A DNA stretch of 30,261 nucleotides, from positions 1 through 30,261 of the IMG/VR virus record IMGVR_UViG_3300015603_000046, one strand, 5' to 3'. The stretch's first letter is position 1; the number at the start of each line of letters is the position of its first letter. The notes beneath the pieces were generated by a model. That model did not search any database and was not told the origin of the DNA. It saw only the letters and a list, made by a program, of their open reading frames with translations. This DNA is from a virus. Below, one piece after another: positions 8,412 to 17,317 of this stretch. Both the position numbers and the translations under genes were made by a program.

Positions 8412-8436
8412 GGAGGGGCGACTGGCTCGCCTTTCC
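8412..8436 (+). terminator. Hairpin after the capsid gene
   Basis: GGAGGGGCGA (8412-8421) can pair with TCGCCTTTCC (8427-8436), 10 pairs including two G-U, with a 5-base loop. No long T-run follows, so termination would be weak. A partial terminator or stabilising 3' hairpin after the capsid gene is common in phages. Confidence 0.35.
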
Positions 8437-8460
8437 CATAAGATTACTAATAAGAAAACT

Positions 8461-8778
8461 ATGCTTACTCTCTCATTCAATCTCGCGCAGACAAAAAAAG
8501 GCTACCGGCTTACTTTAACGGCGGATGAAAACGGAACGATATTGCACGAAGAGAAAATGAAAGCGATTGATGTAACAAAAATGCTCAGTGTACGAAAGAA
8601 AACAATGAACCTCGGAGGAAAAGCACTCACAATAGGCATAAATGTTATCGGAAAACGAAATGAAAAAGTTAAGGAAGTTAAGGAAGCTAAGAGTATTAGC
8701 AATCGGAGACCGGCACAGCGGGTGTTGGATGGCAAGAATACAAAGACCTCTCGTAGAGTTAGCAAAAAGAGGGCATAG
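8461..8778 (+). CDS. Hypothetical protein (105 aa) overlapping the glycosyltransferase
   Basis: I chose ATG 8461 (MLTLSFNLAQTKKGY); a GTG at 8410 would place the start inside the hairpin before it. The first 60 residues look like a small alpha/beta domain (GYRLTLTADENGTILHEEKM, GKALTIGINVIGK). The last 45 are very basic (KVKEVKEAK, RRVSKKRA) and are read from the same DNA as the start of the next gene. The 119-137 base overlap in different frames is much longer than elsewhere in the window, so the tail may be a by-product of a lost stop. No family is recognised. Confidence 0.5.
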   Translation: MLTLSFNLAQTKKGYRLTLTADENGTILHEEKMKAIDVTKMLSVRKKTMNLGGKALTIGINVIGKRNEKVKEVKEAKSISNRRPAQRVLDGKNTKTSRRVSKKRA

Positions 8779-9700
8779 TATTTTTTTCACCGACCTTACT
8801 GAACCGATTCGAGTAGATGGTTGGGATATAGTGATCTTTAACAATTTGTTAGAAGCAGAACCTGGAGAAATTGAGCGAATGGTTGCTGATTTCAAGAAAG
8901 GTGGAGCAAAGATTGTCTATGATTGTGATGATAGTCAAGATATTATTCCTGACCATATTGTCAATCTCACACAGGCAAAAACGAGTATTGGTTCGTTCTA
9001 TCTTTTTCTGAGAGAAGCCGATCTCATAACGACAACGACTGAAATATTGAGAGAATATTTGCAAAGTAAAACAAAAAAACCTGTTGTAGTGTTTCCAAAT
9101 TGTCTCAATCCTGCTGATTTCCCTCAAAGAAAGCAGTATGAAAAGTTGAGAATAGGACTGGCTGGAAGCGTAACGCATATCAAAGACATTTTGATGGTCA
9201 TTGATGAGTTGAATACATTACACAGGCAAACAGATTTTGAATTCGTGCTCTTTGGATTCGGAAAAAAAGATTTCAATGCTTGGGTTAAGGCTTGCAAAAA
9301 TACAAACTTGCAGTATTTAGCTCTGGACTTGAAAAGCAAGGTCAGAAGACTCAATTTAGTCTGGGTTCCATCATCAAAAGCAGAAGAATATCCATCAAAA
9401 CTCGCTGAGATTGGATTGGATATAGGTATCTGTCCTCTTGAGGCAAATGAATTTAATCGGAATAAGAGTTGTATAAAGTTTTACGAGTACGCAATGGTGC
9501 AGACAGCTTGTGTCGCTTCCGATGTTCTCCCTTATAGCCTCGAACCGATAACGAGGTGGAAAGATCTCGAGAAAATGATCACTGACAAAGATTTTCGAGA
9601 GGCTGAGAGAAAAAAACAGCAAGAGTGGGTTTTCAAAAACCGAGACGTAACAAAAAAAGTAGAACTATGGGAAAAGGCATACCAGAAGTTAATACTGTAA
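8660..9700 (+). CDS. GT-B type glycosyltransferase
   Basis: The 346-residue product looks like a glycosyltransferase with two Rossmann-like domains (GT4-like). The N-terminus has the typical opening RVLAIGDRHSGCW...VELAKRGHSIFF. A linker leads to the second domain at about residue 170 (LRIGLAGSVTHIKDILMVIDEL). The donor-binding part is seen at DIGICPLEANEFNRNKSCIKFYEYAM, where FYEY corresponds to the conserved acidic element of the family. An ATG at 8642 would add six residues. The gene lies between capsid and ejection genes and is followed 13 bases later by a methyltransferase, so the pair may modify the virion, DNA or host surface; the acceptor cannot be told. Confidence 0.85.
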   Translation: MKKLRKLRKLRVLAIGDRHSGCWMARIQRPLVELAKRGHSIFFTDLTEPIRVDGWDIVIFNNLLEAEPGEIERMVADFKKGGAKIVYDCDDSQDIIPDHIVNLTQAKTSIGSFYLFLREADLITTTTEILREYLQSKTKKPVVVFPNCLNPADFPQRKQYEKLRIGLAGSVTHIKDILMVIDELNTLHRQTDFEFVLFGFGKKDFNAWVKACKNTNLQYLALDLKSKVRRLNLVWVPSSKAEEYPSKLAEIGLDIGICPLEANEFNRNKSCIKFYEYAMVQTACVASDVLPYSLEPITRWKDLEKMITDKDFREAERKKQQEWVFKNRDVTKKVELWEKAYQKLIL

Positions 9701-9713
9701 GTTTATAAACAAC

Positions 9714-10343
9714 ATGGAACACGTTAATTTCCCAGATTCAAACCTCGCTCATAAGTATTTGGATATGTTAAAAGGTATTGAGATTGGCGGTGCCGCTCAC
9801 AATTCCTTCCACCTACCCAACTGCATCAATGTTGACTACACCGATGACATGAATACTGTTTTCAAACTCGGAGAAGAAGAACTCTGTGGAGAAAAGATGA
9901 AGGTTGATGTAGTGGCACAGGGTGATGATTTGCCTTTCGAAGATGAAAGCCAGGACTATGTGATTTCTTCACATGTGATGGAACACTTCTTTGATCCAAT
10001 CAAGGCTCTCAAAGAATGGTATCGAGTAATTAAACCGGGTGGATTTATTTTCATTATCGCACCGACACACTACTCACTCGCAGGAGAAACACGACCATGT
10101 ACAAAACTTCAAGAACTTATTGATCGTCATGAAGGAAAATTAAAAAAAGAAGATGTTGATATGGATACACTCGGAACGTTTGCGGGGAAAGGAGCACCGA
10201 TGAATGAGCATGGTCATTGGAGTGTATGGGATCTCGTTGACTTTCTTCCGATATGTGAGTACTTAGGATATAAAGTTGTTGAATCGTTAGAAAAAGACGA
10301 TAAGGTCCGGAATGGATTCTGTGTAGTAGTTCAGAAAAGTTAG
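9714..10343 (+). CDS. Class I SAM-dependent methyltransferase
   Basis: The 209-residue product has the Methyltransf_11-type pattern. Motif I is GIEIGGAAHN (21-30). An acidic residue follows at INVDY (39-43). Motif IV and its surroundings are LPFEDESQDYVISSHVMEH (73-91). The IKPGGFIFIIAP strand (106-117) is typical post-motif sequence. The substrate is not evident; such genes next to glycosyltransferases usually act on sugars or other small molecules rather than DNA, and no DNA methylase motif (DPPY or PC) is present. The stop is 2 bases from the stop of the convergent minus-strand gene, with no clear terminator between them. Confidence 0.85.
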   Translation: MEHVNFPDSNLAHKYLDMLKGIEIGGAAHNSFHLPNCINVDYTDDMNTVFKLGEEELCGEKMKVDVVAQGDDLPFEDESQDYVISSHVMEHFFDPIKALKEWYRVIKPGGFIFIIAPTHYSLAGETRPCTKLQELIDRHEGKLKKEDVDMDTLGTFAGKGAPMNEHGHWSVWDLVDFLPICEYLGYKVVESLEKDDKVRNGFCVVVQKS

Positions 10344-10345
10344 CC

Positions 10346-10825
10346 CTAGTTATTTGAAAAAAGATTGATTTCAGTACGAGTACACCTTTTCCCATAGGAA
10401 GTATCTACCCACGAACGGCAGGTCTCTACTGGGTTGAGTTTCATAGGTTCTATCTTGATTTTTTCAGGAGGTGGAGATACTCGGAGCGGTTCAAGTTTTG
10501 GTGGTGGAGTAAAAGACTTTGGTTGGGTAATAAAAATGGTTTGAGGGGCAGTATATTGTGAGTCACTTTTAGAAGATTTCTTTTTCTTAATAACCTTCGG
10601 TTCGCTAGGAACAGCAGGTTTCACAGGAACAGAAACAACAGGTTCAGCAACGGTTTTCTCTACAGGAGTATAAAGAGTCTCAATAGGAGTCTCAATAGGC
10701 TCAAGAGCCGGAGTTGAAGAAATCGGAGTCGAAGTAATTGGAGTATCAGTAAAGTTCATTCGTTGAATGGCAAAGCCACCAGTAAACAGGGCGATCATAG
10801 CGATAAGAAGTGGAATTACTGGCAT
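10346..10825 (-). CDS. Membrane-anchored proline-rich protein (159 aa)
   Basis: Read on the minus strand. Residues 4-20 are a hydrophobic segment (IPLLIAMIALFTGGFAI) that could be a membrane anchor or signal. Then comes a long Pro/Thr/Val/Glu-rich linker with repeated short units (TPITSTPISSTP, IETPIETLYTPVE), a lysine cluster (KKKKSSKS) and a second proline-rich stretch. The end has two cysteines in CRSWVDTSYGKRC. The layout resembles a periplasm-spanning linker of the TonB or spanin kind, but no family is recognised and no lipobox is visible. It is the second gene of a two-gene minus-strand unit inside the virion module. Confidence 0.6.
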   Translation of the reverse strand: MPVIPLLIAMIALFTGGFAIQRMNFTDTPITSTPISSTPALEPIETPIETLYTPVEKTVAEPVVSVPVKPAVPSEPKVIKKKKSSKSDSQYTAPQTIFITQPKSFTPPPKLEPLRVSPPPEKIKIEPMKLNPVETCRSWVDTSYGKRCTRTEINLFSNN

Positions 10826-10840
10826 AGGTTATTGGTTAGT

Positions 10841-11014
10841 CTAATAACGATGTTTGATTCGATAGAAGAAGTATGATCCTAAAGTTAAGAAAACAAAAGT
10901 AATTGGTAAAAACACATCAAAGTTAAAACCACCTCCAAATTCAAGAGTAAGTGGAATACCAATGAGTAGTGGCCAAAAAAGGTATGGAGAAATGAGTTTG
11001 TTGATAGTTTTCAT
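10841..11014 (-). CDS. Small membrane protein with two helices (57 aa)
   Basis: Minus strand, ATG at 11014-11012. The product MKTINKLISPYLFWPLLIG... has two hydrophobic segments (about 9-24 and 31-50) joined by a short glycine-rich turn (EFGGGFNF) and ends basic (FFYRIKHRY). Small two-helix proteins can be holins, antiholins or exclusion proteins, and nothing here decides between them. The promoter -10 element lies so close to the ATG that the message may have almost no leader. An upstream TTG at 11029 would add five residues but lies inside the promoter. Confidence 0.6.
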   Translation of the reverse strand: MKTINKLISPYLFWPLLIGIPLTLEFGGGFNFDVFLPITFVFLTLGSYFFYRIKHRY

Positions 11015-11020
11015 ACCCAA

Positions 11021-11049
11021 TATATACAATAAAACATTAAATAAGTCAA
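11021..11049 (-). promoter_or_regulatory. Promoter of the minus-strand pair
   Basis: On the minus strand TTGACT (11049-11044, 5 of 6 matches to -35) is followed after 17 bases by TATATA (11026-11021), or after 19 by TATATT (11024-11019, 5 of 6 matches). Transcription would start around 11014, at or next to the ATG of the first minus-strand gene. Confidence 0.55.
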
Positions 11050-11074
11050 GTATTTCAGGGATACAAATAACGTT

Positions 11075-12211
11075 ATGGGTTTACCAGATTTCGGGTTAAG
11101 CGAGGGAGGAAGTATGTTGGGAAACTTTCTCAAGAACAATATTTTCACGCCTACTGCGTCAGCGAGCAACAACATGGGCAGTTGGACACAAGCACCATCT
11201 GTTCCTTCATTCAATTCAGGTTCACTGTATGCCTCTGGAGTAGCACCTGTTAAAACTCCAACAAGTTCTCTTACAAATACAAATACTGTAAAGCAAACAT
11301 CAAGTGGTTCTACGACTTCTGCACAAGACAAAACCAACGCAGCCGAAGATAAACTTCGCAAATCTCTTTCCGGTTCTTTTGGTTCAACAATCGATGCCTA
11401 CAAAAATATGATTGGTTGGCTCCCAGGTGATCAACAGAATCTTACCGATCAGGTAGGAACGATGGCTGATACCCAGAAGAATAGTGTCCATGATGCTTTG
11501 AATGCTGCTCTAGCAAAATATCAAGGATATAGAGGTGAAGTAGCAGGAAATCAAAAAGCAACATTGCAAGACCTTGCAGACAACACGAGAAACCTTTTCC
11601 AGGCAGGAAACAACTACCTCGGAGCAAAAGGAGCAGGGGATTCTTCAGCAACAGGGATGTACTCGGCCGCACTTACTCAGCAAGCGAATAAACAGCGTGG
11701 AGACGTTCAAACCTCTGTCAACAAGCAATATAACGACATCAATACTTCGGAAGCTGATACAACCTCAGCCAGTCAGCAACAAATTGACTCCATAGATACT
11801 TGGAAGGCTTCTCGAACATCTGAAATCGTTCAACAGTACCAAGATTTGAAACGTCAGTTGACAGTTGCAAAAGCTCAAGCAGACGACTCAAAGAAAGCAG
11901 CCCTTTCTCAGTTGGATGCTTCTCTTTTTAACTCGGCTATCAATAACTTGAATAACATCCAAAGTACGGCGGCTACTTATAAGTCTCAAATTGGTTCAAC
12001 TATCAATGACCAGAATACTATCAATGCTGGGAAAGTAGCCGGTATTGGAGCAGATGCTACTGCCGCAGGAGCAAGCGTACAGCCGATCACAATCGATACA
12101 GGCAATATGAATATCCAAGTAACTCCACAAGGAGATGGAACCGCTCTCGATTCTATGACTGGTCTCAAATACGCACAAAAAGAAGACGGAAGTTGGTATC
12201 AAATACAGTAA
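11075..12211 (+). CDS. Internal virion / DNA-ejection protein (378 aa)
   Basis: The product is rich in Ala, Gln, Ser, Thr and Asn and has no cysteine. Residues 1-85 are low complexity (SGSTTSAQDKTNAAEDK region). Residues about 95-325 form long helices (KNSVHDALNAALAKYQGY, SASQQQIDSIDTWKASR, EIVQQYQDLKRQLTVAKAQ) and the end is a short beta-like piece (DGTALDSMTGLKYAQKEDG). This composition, the place before a very large protein and the position between head and tail genes fit ejection proteins of podoviruses, which leave the head with the DNA. The helical segment may oligomerise. Identification is by composition and position only. Confidence 0.6.
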   Translation: MGLPDFGLSEGGSMLGNFLKNNIFTPTASASNNMGSWTQAPSVPSFNSGSLYASGVAPVKTPTSSLTNTNTVKQTSSGSTTSAQDKTNAAEDKLRKSLSGSFGSTIDAYKNMIGWLPGDQQNLTDQVGTMADTQKNSVHDALNAALAKYQGYRGEVAGNQKATLQDLADNTRNLFQAGNNYLGAKGAGDSSATGMYSAALTQQANKQRGDVQTSVNKQYNDINTSEADTTSASQQQIDSIDTWKASRTSEIVQQYQDLKRQLTVAKAQADDSKKAALSQLDASLFNSAINNLNNIQSTAATYKSQIGSTINDQNTINAGKVAGIGADATAAGASVQPITIDTGNMNIQVTPQGDGTALDSMTGLKYAQKEDGSWYQIQ

Positions 12212-12228
12212 TCGTTCAATAAAACACT

Positions 12229-15200
12229 GTGAATCTCTCAGACCTCTACAATAAAGCCAAATCCTTCATAGGAAATGCCGGACAAACATATAACAATGTT
12301 GTCGGGAATGCTGGGCAATCGTTCAATAACGCGAATGCGGTTGTTCAGCAAATGCCATCGGCGATGAATGATACTTTTAGTATGCTTTCTCAAAAGGTTC
12401 AGGACTTTGGTGGACAGGCGAATAACTTTGTTCAAAACTCTGCCAATTACATCGGTCAAGGAGGGTTAGACAGAGTTACTGGAAAAACAAACATACTCCC
12501 GACACTGAATAACAATGCCGGATTTTTCAATTCTCCAAAAATGACTGTAGCGAAAGGTGCATACAATCTTGGAGCTTCGGTAGTAAATGCTATCGGTACA
12601 GAAGGAATCATCAAGCCAGTTAATGATTTATCTCAAGGCATTGCTGATTTCTCAATGGGAAACAATGTCGATAGAAACACTTTCAAGAGTGGTGCTTTCA
12701 GATTGGGTGCAGATATAGCAGGTGGCGGACAGAATGCTCAGACCGTACTCGCAGACTCCGCTCAGACGATTATGCCTATCCTCAATGCTTGGGGAGGTGG
12801 TAAGGTTTTGAGTGCTTTTGAAGGGAACGCTATCAAAGATGTCTTGGCAGGGAAGTTTGGTCAAGACCTACAGAAAAAAGCTTTTCAACAGATGGTTATC
12901 AATTCTACTAAACAAGGAGCAAAAGTCGGAGGGAGTATCGGGGTGGCTCAAGGACTCCAGGACAATCAAGGACAGTCTTTGGGAAGTGATTTGCTCAATT
13001 CTGGAATATCGGGCGTAGCTGGTGGTGTCTTAGGGGCGGGTCTTGGAATGGCTACACCATACGCAGGAAGGGGATTGAGTAGGATGCTTGCAGATTACAA
13101 GGCAAAGATGAATCCAAATGTTACGAAAGTCGTTACCGCAAACATAAGTGGAGAGCAGATGACTCTTCCACAACTTGAAGAACACTTGGCTCAAGTAAAT
13201 CAGGACAACTATGTAGGGCAGTATAGCCAGCAAGAAGTGAAAGACTGGGCGAAAAAGTTGTTTGATAAAGCAGAAAAGAAAGTTGTAGAAATGACTCAAC
13301 CGTTCCAGCCACAGAATGCTGTAGGAAAATTTATACAAAACCCTCAGGCAGGAATGAGTATTAAAGATGTATCGAAGGAGACTACCGGTACTGCTCTTCC
13401 AGTTGAGAATCGTACGGGTATGGGTGATAATCTTGGTATGCCGAAGGTTGACTTGCCACAGGCGGGCCAGCAAGGATTTGGAAAAGAGTTACCAATACAA
13501 AAAACAGGATCACGAGTAATCCCTTCCATTGGCTCTTCAGTTGATAATAAAGGTGTTTCATACCAAAATTCTACTCCTGGACAGTCAGTTTTGCAAGGAA
13601 ATACTAATAGAGTAATAAAATTGTCAAATGGAAAGACGGTAATGATAAATGGCCAAGAGGGGGCACTTTCTGGATCTACTGCAAGGATTACTCGGAAAGG
13701 AAACAAACTCACTGGAGTACAACTTGAAAATCAAGGAGTTCCAACACATACACCCATTGAAGGAACACCAGGACTTCCTGCGGGACCCACAAATGAACAA
13801 CTTTTATTGGGGACCAACAAGTCGCTCGAACTTCCGCAGGGAAAGATGCAAGCACCTACAACGACTATTCCTTCAGGTCCAACAATCCCACTTACTCAAG
13901 AATCACGACTGCTCAATCCTGAAACAGCAAAGCAAGAAGTAGTTGCTGGATTACAGACGAAGTTTGATAACTTTGAAAAAGGGATTTACGGAAATACTAC
14001 ATCTGAATTGCAAGGTGGTACGAAAGGTGGAACAAGGTTTCAGAATCTCGTTCGTCCCGTTCGTGATGCAGCAAACAAGAAAATTGAGCAAGGTCTTTCA
14101 AGCGAGAATGGATTGATACGAAACATATCACGAGGTATCAGAGGATTGATGGGGGGTGCTGGAAACACCGCGGAGAGAACTGTTATGCAAGGGCAAATGA
14201 AAGGCGGAGTTGATACATCACGGAATCTTGCCAATGATTTTCAGGCACTCGGAGACAAAATGCTTCCTGATAAACTTTCACGAGAAAAAGTATGGGCACA
14301 CCTTGACCCTGAACTTTCTGGTGTAAAAGTTGGAATGGAACATCTTACGACGGAAGAACAAAAAGCAGTTGAAGTTTTGAGGACTGCTTCTGACCTTATC
14401 AATGACCAAAACTTCGCTCTTGGACGCATCTCTCACGAAACATGGTTACAGGGTCGGAATGGAAAGTATATCACTCGTGCATATTCAGAGTATGATCTCC
14501 CGCCTGAACTTTCAGATGCATTCGTCAAAGGGAGAGGGAAACTCGACCTTGGTCAATTCAAACAACGAACTGATGTCAATGGTTGGAAACAAGAGAATGC
14601 TATTAAAGACCCATTCTATCTCGCTTCTAAACGTATTCAGTCGACATTTTCCAACAAAGCCATCACTGATTATGGAAATTGGGTGTCTAAACAGGCAAAT
14701 ATGGTGAGTGATGTCGCTAAAAATGGTTACACACAGCTTTCAGACAGCCCAATGTGGGGAGATTTAGCAGGAAAGAACGTTAGACACGATGTTTTGGAGG
14801 GGATTAAAGGATTTTATTCAGATAATAAGGCTCTCCAGGGGATGTATGACGCTCTCAATGCGTACGACAGATGGGCACCTCGTCAAATCTTAAAGAAAAC
14901 GAAGACAGTTTATAACCCAGCAACGCGACTTGGAAACCAGATATCAAACCGAGTATTCGCAATTTTCAATGGAATCAATCCGATTTCCTTTGAAAAGAAT
15001 ATGCAGACTTTCGCTAAGAAAGAACTCGCTGACAATGGGCAATATGCTCGACTTCTGAGAAAACACGGTGTCCTCGGAACAGATATGACGAAATACGAAC
15101 TGGTGCAGAATCTAGCTGGAACAGATGGGAAAGTTGGAACACTAGGAAAAATAGACAATAAGGTCGCCTCATCTTATGGTGCTGTCGATGATAGAGCAAA

Positions 15201-16854
15201 GATTTCCGCTTTCAAGTATTGGCTAGATCAGGGGAAAACAATCAAAGAGGCTGTCCATAAAGTAGCAAGCGGATTTCAGGACTACTCAAAAGTTGGTCAA
15301 TTCTATGATATAGGAGCAAAACTCCCTATTGTAGGAAAACCATTTATTCGTTTCCAGTCTGAATTAGCAAGAATTATAAAAAACTCAGCATTGGAAAATC
15401 CGTTTCGTATTCCTCTGGTTGTCGGTTCGATTGCCTTGATAGGCGAAATGGCTTCTAAGGCATCCGGTGAAACTGCTCAGGATAAACAAACAAGAGAAAA
15501 TCGTTTTGGTACTCCTGTTGTTCCGTTTACTAATGTTCCTCTTGTTTTCCAGACACCAATAGGAGAAGTCAATGTGGCTAGAATGTTTGGTATGTATGAA
15601 ACCGCTGGAGCCGATACAACTAACAGAAACCTAATTCAAAGAGCATCAAAGTATCTTCCAATTGATGTGCCACTTAATAAAGCAGATGCTTTGAAAATGG
15701 CATCCAATGACGTTCTAACTGGTGGAATAACTTCTTTGATAACCGATACTGATTTCCGTGGGAAGTCTATCGCTGATCCAAATCAGAATCAGTATAAAGC
15801 ATCCAATCTTACTCCGTTGGAACAAAATATCAATCGAGCAAAATATCTTGGGTACAACTATAATCTTCCTGTTATCAATAGTGCTATCGGTGTCGGACAA
15901 GCAATAGCTGGAAAACCGAACCAATACGATCAAACGAAGACTCCTACACAAGCTATCTCAGCGATGTCTGGTTTTAAGATTAACCAATTCGGTCCAAAAG
16001 AAGCCAGTGACCAACGTATCAAAGACCAACAGTTCGACCAGTACAAAAAAGACGACGTAAAAAAGAATATCAATTCTATTCTAAAAGAACAACAAGCGGG
16101 AAAGATTGATGCCACAACAGCTAAGGCAAGAATTGAAAATCAACAAAGTCTCCTTACACCAACTTCACAACCAGTTGGATCATTGAAACTCTCAGGAGCA
16201 AGAGCACAAGCATCTTCCTACTCTGACAAGATCGTCGAAAATCCAAGTGGTGGATTTAGCTACATCGATTCTAACGGTGACTTTAAGACGGCAAAAACAA
16301 GACAACTTGCAGAACGGGTACTCCAAAAAGAAGATCTTCTCGCTTCTGATAAAAACTCAATGAAAGTCAATGGTGGTTACTTGAGAAAGTCAGAAAGCGG
16401 AGATACAGCAACCTTCATGTCAGACAATAAATATAACGAAACAAAATACGCAGGCCAACTTACGAGTCTCAAGAAAAATGAAGACTACACAGGTTGGATG
16501 GACACTGCTCAAAAGCAAATGGATACGTTCATTGCTCAGATGAAAGACCCGAATGCTGATGAAGTAGACAATCAAGCACTCCAGAATAAACTCGATACGC
16601 TGACAGCAGAATATGCTAAATACAATGTGTATAAAGGCTTTACACAGCCAAAAGCAGGCAAAAAGGCAGTAAAACTTGCAACAAAATTTACCTATACACC
16701 AAAGAAACTTTCTCTTCCAAAATTCACTTCTCCAAAAATATCATCGACAAAACTTCCATCTCTTAAACAATTTACAGCAAAGAAACTTAACCTCGCAAAA
16801 TTAACTTATAAACCATCTTACGCTTCAGTTCAGGGAGTGAAGAGACTCGCATAA
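12229..16854 (+). CDS. Giant ejection / polyvalent-type protein (1541 aa)
   Basis: The start is a GTG with no SD sequence. N-terminal 170 residues are Asn/Gln/Gly-rich. A glycine-rich hydrophobic stretch lies near 225-285 (GISGVAGGVLGAGLGM), which could insert in a membrane. A Gln/Pro/Thr-rich linker follows, then a helical globular region from about 600 to 1060. Residues about 895-1055 (NPATRLGNQISNRVFAIF, then DYSKVGQFYDIGAKLPIVG) resemble C-terminal regions of large phage proteins that enter the host with DNA (polyvalent proteins). A second hydrophobic segment lies at about 1059-1076. The last 70 residues are a Lys/Ser/Pro/Thr-rich repeat tail. I see no lysozyme or protease motif. Confidence 0.65.
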   Translation: MNLSDLYNKAKSFIGNAGQTYNNVVGNAGQSFNNANAVVQQMPSAMNDTFSMLSQKVQDFGGQANNFVQNSANYIGQGGLDRVTGKTNILPTLNNNAGFFNSPKMTVAKGAYNLGASVVNAIGTEGIIKPVNDLSQGIADFSMGNNVDRNTFKSGAFRLGADIAGGGQNAQTVLADSAQTIMPILNAWGGGKVLSAFEGNAIKDVLAGKFGQDLQKKAFQQMVINSTKQGAKVGGSIGVAQGLQDNQGQSLGSDLLNSGISGVAGGVLGAGLGMATPYAGRGLSRMLADYKAKMNPNVTKVVTANISGEQMTLPQLEEHLAQVNQDNYVGQYSQQEVKDWAKKLFDKAEKKVVEMTQPFQPQNAVGKFIQNPQAGMSIKDVSKETTGTALPVENRTGMGDNLGMPKVDLPQAGQQGFGKELPIQKTGSRVIPSIGSSVDNKGVSYQNSTPGQSVLQGNTNRVIKLSNGKTVMINGQEGALSGSTARITRKGNKLTGVQLENQGVPTHTPIEGTPGLPAGPTNEQLLLGTNKSLELPQGKMQAPTTTIPSGPTIPLTQESRLLNPETAKQEVVAGLQTKFDNFEKGIYGNTTSELQGGTKGGTRFQNLVRPVRDAANKKIEQGLSSENGLIRNISRGIRGLMGGAGNTAERTVMQGQMKGGVDTSRNLANDFQALGDKMLPDKLSREKVWAHLDPELSGVKVGMEHLTTEEQKAVEVLRTASDLINDQNFALGRISHETWLQGRNGKYITRAYSEYDLPPELSDAFVKGRGKLDLGQFKQRTDVNGWKQENAIKDPFYLASKRIQSTFSNKAITDYGNWVSKQANMVSDVAKNGYTQLSDSPMWGDLAGKNVRHDVLEGIKGFYSDNKALQGMYDALNAYDRWAPRQILKKTKTVYNPATRLGNQISNRVFAIFNGINPISFEKNMQTFAKKELADNGQYARLLRKHGVLGTDMTKYELVQNLAGTDGKVGTLGKIDNKVASSYGAVDDRAKISAFKYWLDQGKTIKEAVHKVASGFQDYSKVGQFYDIGAKLPIVGKPFIRFQSELARIIKNSALENPFRIPLVVGSIALIGEMASKASGETAQDKQTRENRFGTPVVPFTNVPLVFQTPIGEVNVARMFGMYETAGADTTNRNLIQRASKYLPIDVPLNKADALKMASNDVLTGGITSLITDTDFRGKSIADPNQNQYKASNLTPLEQNINRAKYLGYNYNLPVINSAIGVGQAIAGKPNQYDQTKTPTQAISAMSGFKINQFGPKEASDQRIKDQQFDQYKKDDVKKNINSILKEQQAGKIDATTAKARIENQQSLLTPTSQPVGSLKLSGARAQASSYSDKIVENPSGGFSYIDSNGDFKTAKTRQLAERVLQKEDLLASDKNSMKVNGGYLRKSESGDTATFMSDNKYNETKYAGQLTSLKKNEDYTGWMDTAQKQMDTFIAQMKDPNADEVDNQALQNKLDTLTAEYAKYNVYKGFTQPKAGKKAVKLATKFTYTPKKLSLPKFTSPKISSTKLPSLKQFTAKKLNLAKLTYKPSYASVQGVKRLA

Positions 16855-16858
16855 CATT

Positions 16859-17317
16859 ATGAAAATAGCAGAAGTAATGCAATCAATATATACGAGATTT
16901 GAGAAATCTCCTGATGCACCTGACATAACATCGGAAGATTTCGGTGTCCGTCTTGAATATGCAAACTCGTCGATTGATAAATGGGAAAACGAACAGGGAG
17001 TTGAATGGAAAGAGCTTTTTGGAACGATAACTGGGACACTCACGAATGGAGTATGCAGTGACAATGTTTTTTCTCTTTTAAGTTTCAATCGTCCTGCTGG
17101 ATTCCTAAAAGTTGGTGAAGACAAATATACCTACGTTCGCCCAGAAGCAATGGAAGTGGTGGAACGAGAATATCCAAGTCACAAAGTTTACACGGTAACT
17201 GGCTCGAAAGGAGGGTATTCAGTCGTTGTAAACCCTGTTGTCAGCGGAACATTCTCAATGAACTACAGAAAAAGTGCTGATAAGTTTACTACCGGTGAAG
17301 AGACAACTCCAGTATAG
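16859..17317 (+). CDS. Probable head-tail adaptor protein (152 aa)
   Basis: The ATG follows the ejection protein stop by 4 bases. The product starts with a helix and a DFGVRLEYANSSIDKWENEQG segment, followed by a beta-rich body (KYTYVRPEAMEVVEREYPSHK, GGYSVVVNPVVSGTFSMNY). The size and its position before a nozzle-like protein suggest a ring-forming adaptor or head-completion protein. The next gene starts on the base after its stop. No diagnostic motif is seen; a minor tail protein is an alternative. Confidence 0.5.
   Translation: MKIAEVMQSIYTRFEKSPDAPDITSEDFGVRLEYANSSIDKWENEQGVEWKELFGTITGTLTNGVCSDNVFSLLSFNRPAGFLKVGEDKYTYVRPEAMEVVEREYPSHKVYTVTGSKGGYSVVVNPVVSGTFSMNYRKSADKFTTGEETTPV

Noticed and set aside
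8408-8518. 36-codon frame from ATG 8408
   Set aside because: It lies over the hairpin after the capsid gene and its sequence is not protein-like; the frame from 8461 is better.
10346-11014. Minus-strand pair as the lysis cassette
   Set aside because: The membrane features would fit a spanin/holin pair, but clear holin and endolysin candidates lie at 25616-27857 in the plus direction. Kept only as an alternative.
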